From Liolophura sinensis (Eukaryota; Mollusca; Polyplacophora; Chitonida; Chitonidae): 64,000 nucleotides of DNA. The notes below the pieces were generated by a model. It did no database searches and had not been told where the DNA came from. It worked only from the letters and a program-made list of their open reading frames with translations. A program made the translations under genes and the position numbers. The stretch is from the NCBI RefSeq assembly GCF_032854445.1, contig NC_088304.1, positions 11,603,704 to 11,667,703 of the forward strand. The letters run 5' to 3'. Shown piece by piece: positions 58,696 to 64,000 of this stretch. How positions within the stretch are numbered: the first letter of the stretch is position 1; every line of letters starts with the position of its first letter.

Positions 58696-58751
58696 ATGTT
58701 AACAGGTACTAAAACGAGGGCATAGGAGTGAGTTGTTCACTAGTGAATCAA

Positions 58752-58860
58752 TCAGTGACAGGATACGGAAATATATAGTGTCAGTAACCCTTATACTGGG
58801 TTAGGCTAACGCATCGGCTGACGGCTACCAACACCATATATTTCCGTATCCTGTCACTGA
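58752..58860. repeat. 109-bp palindromic element (30-bp arms)
   Basis: Left arm 58,752-58,781 and right arm 58,831-58,860 are inverted copies with one mismatch. The arms read 'tcagtgacaggatacggaaa' inwards, and the loop is about 49 bp. It looks like a tiny foldback or MITE-like element. No obvious target duplication was found. Confidence 0.85.
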
Positions 58861-59414
58861 GTAACCATGTAACTGATAGCATAGAGACTTGGTCTATCCC
58901 GTCATCCATGGCACTAAAAGCATAAGGATACGTAACAGAATAATCTGCTGCAATAGCAAGAATACATTCTAGCATCACTCAGACAACAGACTTTCTGGTA
59001 AAATGAACAGATTAATTCTTCGAGTGTAGTAAATGAAAGACAGACTTGGCGTATACGATCGCACTATATACATTTGAATCGCCTTGTTTCAAAACCTTAA
59101 GGAATTGAGGAGCTCTTCAAATAAAGTATTCACATCGAACCTATATAACTCGTTTCAAACATGTTTCGGCGATAGAGACAAAAACTGAACAATTTTTTTT
59201 TCAAGTGACGCTGTTCTGTAGATATAGAAGTATATAAGGCCAAAAAACGTGGGGATAAACAGATGGAAAGCGCTAGATCATAAGACGACTCATACATATC
59301 TATCGGCGCATTCTAGTTGGACTTATCTGAAATTGTTCTTAATTCTTGAGTAAGTCTATAGACTAACCAATCCTATGACGTCATAAACATGTATTTTGCT
59401 CAAATTAAAACTGA

Positions 59415-59505
59415 TAGCTGCCACCATACCGCTGGCCGCCGGCCAACATGTGAAATATTCTTAAGTATGGTGTAAAAACACCAGTCAAATACACATAAAT
59501 AAATC
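59415..59505 (+). mobile_element. S1 SINE 3' fragment (partner of 46,870)
   Basis: 'gctggccgccggccaacatg' to 'ggtgtaaaaacaccagtcaa'. Confidence 0.8.
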
Positions 59506-59637
59506 AAAACTGATACCATCGGAGCAAATGTAATTCTTCTAATTATTTTTTTATAGAATAAAATCATATAAATGTAAATGAGCAGACAAGATGCCACAAA
59601 AATTAGAGGAATTACGGTAAACAACAGGGGAATCTAC

Positions 59638-59725
59638 TTTTGAGGCGTCACAGTAATCCTTAAAGAACTGTTCTGTGGACTTCCATGCTGCTATGGCAAC
59701 ACGCCCTGGTCCATACGGAATGTAC
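59638..59725 (-). CDS. P450 copy B exon 4, open
   Basis: 88 bp, same frame and length as copy A: 'YIPYGPGRVAIAAWKSTEQF' then 'FKDYCDASK', donor GTAGAT. The acceptor has weakened from 'ttttcag' to 'attgcaag'. Confidence 0.9.
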
Positions 59726-59804
59726 CTTGCAATACGCACAATAGCACAATAGGTATTTAGCTGAGTAGGGGAATTTTACACACCAAACATTGCTGTTTGA
59801 AGCT

Positions 59805-59885
59805 AGTCTTATTTATTTGATTGGTTTTACGTCGTACTCAAGAATATTTCACTTATACGAAAGGTTGCTAGCAATGTGGTGTTAA
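59805..59885 (-). mobile_element. S1 SINE fragment (partner of 47,324)
   Basis: 'ttgattggttttacgtcgta' to 'cttatacgaaaggttg'. Confidence 0.75.
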
Positions 59886-59957
59886 TACTGAATTATTAGA
59901 ATATATGTGCCGCCACAGCATATTGCGTTCTGACATCATTTAGATAGCAGACTTTTT

Positions 59958-60225
59958 ATTATTTATTTATTTGATTAGTGTTTTACGTCTTACTCAAGAA
60001 TGATTCGCTTATACAACGGCGGTAAGGTATTGTAGTTGGAGGAAACCCGGCAGAGCCTGAGGGAAACCCACGACCATTGGCAGTTTGTTGGCACATCTTC
60101 CCTCGTACGGCCGGAGAGGAAGCCAACATGAGCAGGACTTGAACTCACAGCGACCGCATTTGTAAGAGACTCCTGGTCCCTTGAGTCGAGCTGGCAAGCT
60201 AACCACCTCGTTCACGTAGGCATGT
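59958..60225 (-). mobile_element. S1 SINE, full length (partner of 47,490)
   Basis: 'gattagtgttttacgtctta' through 'gcaggacttgaactcacagc' to the head 'agctaaccacctcgttcacg'. Confidence 0.9.
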
Positions 60226-60955
60226 TTTTTGAAACGCTTAGTGGTTTTCCACTCATCTGCCAAGAGTTATTTTACGCCAGAGAATTGTTTACTGTCTTTC
60301 ACTTTTTCACGATTAGGATGTGGGTGACTTGCGCTTTCTTTAATTAAAGGGAAACAAAACATAAAATGAAGCGACTATCAGCAGAAAGACCATTAAAATC
60401 TGTATCTGAAAATGCCTTAATTTGCTTTTTTCTCAATTTTCGGTCGCTGAATTTTAAATGCAGTCAGATGTGTAGGTTGTAAGGTAGACTCTATGTACCA
60501 TATTGATAACATATATCAGTGACGTCACACAACTTTTTTCTACACCTCTGTATTTATTTGTTTATCTTTTTAGGTGTTTAACGCCATAATCAAAAATATT
60601 TGAAACACCTAAATATGTTTAGGTCTTAATAAAATGTTTGTGACCTCCATTGATGTAATGTGTGTCTGTGAACGAAAAGGAAAACTTGGCATTGAATACC
60701 GGCTTTATGGCCAGAGAAATGTCGATATGATGATGTGAATGACGACACGCATGATCAATGTAGTTCATAAAGCCCACCATACAATCCAAATATTACTGCA
60801 TTTAACTCCGTGAAAAAATCTTAAGAAAGAAATAGAGGTATTTTTCACACCGTTTTTCCATGATTTTTCTACCGAAGTTTACTTCATTTTTATCGTTTTT
60901 GTGCCCGTTAAGTTTTACCATGTATGGATAAAGGAAAACAATGAAATATACTTAA
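60226..60955. other. No feature recognised
   Basis: Intronic sequence of P450 copy B without a recognisable element. Confidence 0.45.
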
Positions 60956-60959
60956 AGAT

Positions 60960-61150
60960 GTACAGCACACAGATTAAAACGGCGACGGGAGTGTTATAGC
61001 TTTGACCACACGTATAAGAGGTAAAATACGACATCTTGTCAATTTACCTCAGTGTTTTGTATTAGCTGTTCACTTAAATAGTGACAAATTACACTTTCCC
61101 TGGCACCAGGGTTTAAGGAGAATAAGGGGAACAAATAAACTGCGATTTAT
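60960..61150 (+). repeat. D1 dispersed repeat copy
   Basis: 'cacacgtataagaggtaaaa' onward; partner of 47,640. Confidence 0.72.
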
Positions 61151-61194
61151 TAGACATGTCTAGTCCAGAACTACTCAAAATGTGACTGACTTAC

Positions 61195-61341
61195 TTTAAG
61201 AATGGAAGTATACTGAAGAACACAGCATAGCGTGCGGAAGCTCCCACAACCGCTGAATCGTCCATGCCCTGCACGTTCTTTAATACCGGGTCGCCATATT
61301 CGTGTCGTTTTCCTGTCAACTGATTGTAGACAAAAATCATC
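61195..61341 (-). CDS. P450 copy B exon 3, open
   Basis: 147 bp between acceptor 'ttttattcag' and donor GTAAGT. It reads 'MIFVYNQLTGKRHEYGDP', then 'GMDDSAVVGASARYAVFF' and 'SILPFLK'. It ends two bases into a codon that exon 4 completes ('FLK' + 'YIPYG'). Confidence 0.92.
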
Positions 61342-61699
61342 CTGAATAAAACAACGCATAGACAAAATTATCGACACTTATGAATACATAGTTTAGCAAG
61401 TAAATAAACAAACCACAAAATACAAATCAGAAAATAAAAATAAAATTTTCCGTTTTTCTACTTCATCTGTTTACAAAGAACACCATTTGTGTAGAAATGT
61501 ATATTTCTATATTTCCATGTCATGTTTTCTGTACTATTGCATTTGTACGGAATGAATTAAAAAATATCATCACCACACACTATTTAACTTCGGATCTTGA
61601 TCAAATTTGGACCTGTTTTCTAGAGATCTTGGTGGCAGTATTCCTACGTGGCCAAGGACTCGCCTCGCCTGCTACCGCCTCGTAATGGTTCAAGACTCT

Positions 61700-61930
61700 C
61701 ACAAATGCTGTTACCGTGAGTTCCCAGTCCAGCTTATACTGGTTTCATCAGCGGTCGTACGTGGGTCAAGCTCATGCTGCCACAGATGACCCAGGAGTCT
61801 CTCACCAATGCGGTCGCTGTGAAACCGGCCGTACGTGAGAAGGTCTTCCAGCAACCAGCAAATAGTCGTGGGTTTCTCCCTGGCTCTTCCGGTTTCCGTC
61901 AACCATAACGGCGTTAGACACCAAACTTCC
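61700..61930 (+). mobile_element. S1 SINE, rearranged
   Basis: S1 parts occur twice: 'caccaatgcggtcgctgtga' with 'ggccgtacgtgagaaggtct' after an earlier 'gtgagttcccagtccagctt' and 'ggtcgtacgtgggtcaagct'. It looks like two overlapping head parts with one tail. Confidence 0.75.
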
Positions 61931-61934
61931 CTCA

Positions 61935-62760
61935 CCAAAATGATCTAAGCCAGTATTTTACTCACCAGAATATAAAGGACTCATATTTTCCTCACCTGGA
62001 TTACCATGATGCACGCACTGGGCTCACCAGTAAATTGAACTGTACAATATTTACTGTCTGCGCTGCTATGACATTTAGCTTACGAGGTTTCTTCATCAAA
62101 ACGAATCTTACACTTATTGTTCCCAACAAAACAAGTGGTACACGTATTTTACTCAATAAAGAAAGAGGGGATGAACACGTATTTGACCCCCAACAAGCTA
62201 CAAAGATACTATACTGACTAGAATGTAACGTCCACGTATTTTCCGTGCCCAGATGAGCTCTGTATACATATCCTGCTCACCGGAACAAGCTCGAGAGATA
62301 TTATCCTCGCCAGAATACACCTTTGTTGCATTTTATTCAACGAGATGAGCTTTGTACACGTTATGATTCTACTCACCGGAATAAACCGTATACATATTTC
62401 ACTTAATATAATGTAACGTTTGTGTGTTTTCATCAACGCGGTGAGCTTTATACGCGCATGCTACCCACCTTTACAAAGCAGTACAAGTTGAGATTTTTAC
62501 TCGCTGGAACGTAACGTTAATCTATTTTCATCAACTGGACGATCTATGTATGCGTATTTTACTCACAAGAGCAAGCTGTACAACTTAGTAGGATGCAACA
62601 GACATGCATTTTCCATACCCGTATGCATGAGCTCTACACGTATTGTACTTGTCAGAGCAGCAAAATACCGACAGTGCAAATAGCTGTATTTACTCACTAC
62701 AAAGTAACGTACAAGGTTAACCGAGGTTAATTGTACACGTCATTTTAGTCACCAGAATGG
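61935..62760. repeat. Degenerate minisatellite in the P450 exon 2-3 intron (copy B)
   Basis: Many units around 'tactcaccggaataaaccgt' and 'gtaacgttaatctattttca'. Longer than in copy A. Confidence 0.8.
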
Positions 62761-62769
62761 TCAAAATTC

Positions 62770-63033
62770 TTATTTATTGATCAGCGAAGGGTAGAAAACT
62801 TCGTCCACATTGACAGGTTGTCCTCATCGACTCTTCAGCCAGTCTACCATGTGTTGGAGCTCGTCATGTACCGTGTTCTCCATGGACTGGACACCGTCCC
62901 CATACATACTCAAGATTTTGTACAGAAGTTTCCTCTGCTTCACCCACAGTGGAGACGGCGGCCAGAACGTCGTGGTGACATTGATGTCAGAACCAAAACC
63001 CGTACTCCGTGGCGGAGGGTTGCCGGAGAACAC
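62770..63033 (-). pseudogene. P450 copy B exon 2 (C-helix region), with a stop
   Basis: The acceptor 'gtttcctag' is followed by 'VFSGNPPPRSTGFG', which is an odd, possibly decayed stretch. Then come 'PLWVKQRKLLYKILSMYGDG' and 'ENTVHDELQHMVDWLKSR', then TGA, then 'GQPVNVDEVFYPSLIN'. The W-x-x-x-R part of the C-helix, which contacts the heme propionate in P450s, is present. The 3' end of the exon is uncertain. Confidence 0.85.
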
Positions 63034-63175
63034 CTAGGAAACGGCCTGAGAAGCTATTGTATAACGACAAAGTGGTTGGAAAGATTGCCTTGTACGTTTA
63101 TTTGATTTCAGATTTGTGTCTTGTATTACTTCGTAACGTTTATTTACTTTAGCTTAGTAAAATGTGCAACAGATA

Positions 63176-63560
63176 TAAGGGTGCTAGATGGCACCTCATT
63201 TAGTTGCTATGGGTTTGTTAAGTCCAGCACCCTAAAGGTGATTCAACCGCACTTTCTATTATAATGTGCATGGCAACATATAATTTGTAAAATAACTTTA
63301 ACAGAAAAACAAAGCATACAGTTATAAAGACATATGTGGGTACAAGCTTATTCTTCGGAATGCGATTTTGGAAAAACAAAATTGGTAAGGAGAAAGATAT
63401 AAATGCCAACCAACCCATTGTTTTAACCAACAATTGTCATTGTGTTTTAATCCACTGATAGACAAAACGTTAATTGACCACTTCGAACAACTTTTATACC
63501 ACTGATTGTTGAGCGTGCATGCATTTAGTCAGCTTTTCTCCTTTTGTTAACTTTCAGTTG
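63176..63560. other. No feature recognised
   Basis: A 71-codon minus-strand frame with hydrophobic stretches (63,218-63,433) lies where an N-terminal anchor exon of P450 copy B could sit. It lacks the proline-rich hinge expected after a P450 anchor, so I do not call it. Confidence 0.35.
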
Positions 63561-63564
63561 ATCG

Positions 63565-63655
63565 CCCCTGCGCTCTACTCGGTTTCCTTTCACCATAATG
63601 CTGGCCGCCGTCGCAGAAGTGAAATATTCTTGAGTACGGCGTAGAACTCCTATGG
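63565..63655 (+). mobile_element. S1 SINE 3' fragment
   Basis: 'tcaccataatgctggccgcc' to 'gagtacggcgtagaactcc'. Confidence 0.85.
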
Positions 63656-64000
63656 GTTAAATTCTTACTCGTACTTGCGTATTCTTAAGTTGATTAAAAA
63701 CCAAATGAACAAGTACATGTATTACATCGTATTAAAAGTGAACAGTTCTCCTGTGTGACTGAACACAATAATCCAATAAATAAATACATGTAAATAAATC
63801 GAACTGTCTTGTCTTACCTGTTTAGGGCAGATAACTTTCCTTCCTTTAGTAAGCTCTTCATCAAACAGTGCCTAATTTAATTACAACGGTGGTGTTTTAT
63901 GACAGCCGATTTTGATTTCCATTCCTTGTTGAACTATTGGCACTTAATTGTGCTATATCACAACGAAATATGATTTAAACTCAATTTTTTAGGATATCGT
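63656..64000. other. No feature recognised
   Basis: AT-rich to the window end. Confidence 0.45.

Larger units (their letters stand above)
57975..63033 (-). pseudogene. Cytochrome P450, CYP2-clan-like, copy B (exons 5-7 lost)
   Basis: Exons found: 2 (62,770-63,033), 3 (61,195-61,341), 4 (59,638-59,725) and 8 (57,975-58,058, cut by the N gap). The 8.5 kb that holds exons 5, 6 and 7 in copy A is absent, so the I-helix run-in, the K-helix and the 'PERF' region are missing. Exon 2 has an in-frame TGA. What remains is in better state than copy A: exon 3 is open, and the heme loop has the usual glycine. No N-terminal anchor exon was recognised. No functional P450 can be made from this copy as assembled. 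Confidence 0.85.
54330..63175 (+). repeat. Segmental duplication, copy B
   Basis: Matches copy A in order: 54,330-55,260 with 31,216-31,965; 55,490-58,747 with 34,320-37,686; 58,760-59,960 with 46,220-47,500; 60,960-62,945 with 47,640-49,560; 63,050-63,175 with 50,533-50,655. It is shorter overall because it lacks the exon 5-7 part. Confidence 0.88.

Noticed and set aside
63218-63433. N-terminal membrane anchor exon of P450 copy B
   Set aside because: Hydrophobic, but no proline-rich hinge, no clear donor, and no partner in copy A.

Overview
This window looks like gene-poor, AT-rich animal DNA, most likely from a marine lophotrochozoan and probably a mollusc. That assignment rests on the style of its tRNA-derived SINEs and on lineage-typical reverse transcriptase remnants; it is an inference, because nothing in the window names a species. 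I see no intact, confidently expressed gene. The sequence is dominated by mobile elements of different ages, minisatellites, and two decayed copies of a cytochrome P450 gene.

Layout. 1-2.3 kb: a reverse transcriptase relic (called RTe here), an 18-bp minisatellite and a head-to-head pair of SINEs. 2.33-6.46 kb: a 4.1-kb Ty3/Gypsy retrotransposon with 153-bp LTRs, an AAAAG target duplication and broken gag-pol. 8.3-9.9 kb: a LINE of the RNase H-bearing I group, minus strand. 9.9-18.7 kb: several RTe fragments plus minisatellites. 21.77-27.38 kb: a 5.6-kb segment bounded by ~225-bp terminal inverted repeats and holding the front half of a protein-primed-type family B DNA polymerase, which I read as a deleted Polinton/Maverick-like element. 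29-31 kb: a 50-bp minisatellite grown from a dispersed repeat (D1).

31.2-63.2 kb: a head-to-tail segmental duplication. Copy A (about 31.2-50.6 kb) and copy B (about 54.3-63.2 kb) each carry exons of a CYP2-clan-like P450 on the minus strand. Copy A keeps exons for the C-helix region, the middle of the protein, the K-helix, the 'PERF' region and the heme loop, but has stop codons and a frameshift. Copy B has a sound exon 3 and a canonical heme loop, but has lost about 8.5 kb with three exons, and its heme exon runs into a 200-N assembly gap. SINE insertions present in only one copy show that two SINE families were active after the duplication.

Repeat names used below. S1: tRNA-headed SINE whose tail reads 'gtcgtataagtgaaatattc...acggcgtaaaacacc'. 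S2: tRNA-headed SINE whose tail reads 'aaattgttgagtacgacgtt' followed by CACT repeats. S3: a third SINE-like family with an S1-like tail. D1: a dispersed repeat around 'ccagagcagcgacgacagtg'. RTe: the reverse transcriptase element. For SINEs, '+' means head-to-tail on the given strand. Exon numbers are mine and follow the minus-strand order of the pieces found. No tRNA or rRNA gene, CRISPR array, operon or replication origin was seen.
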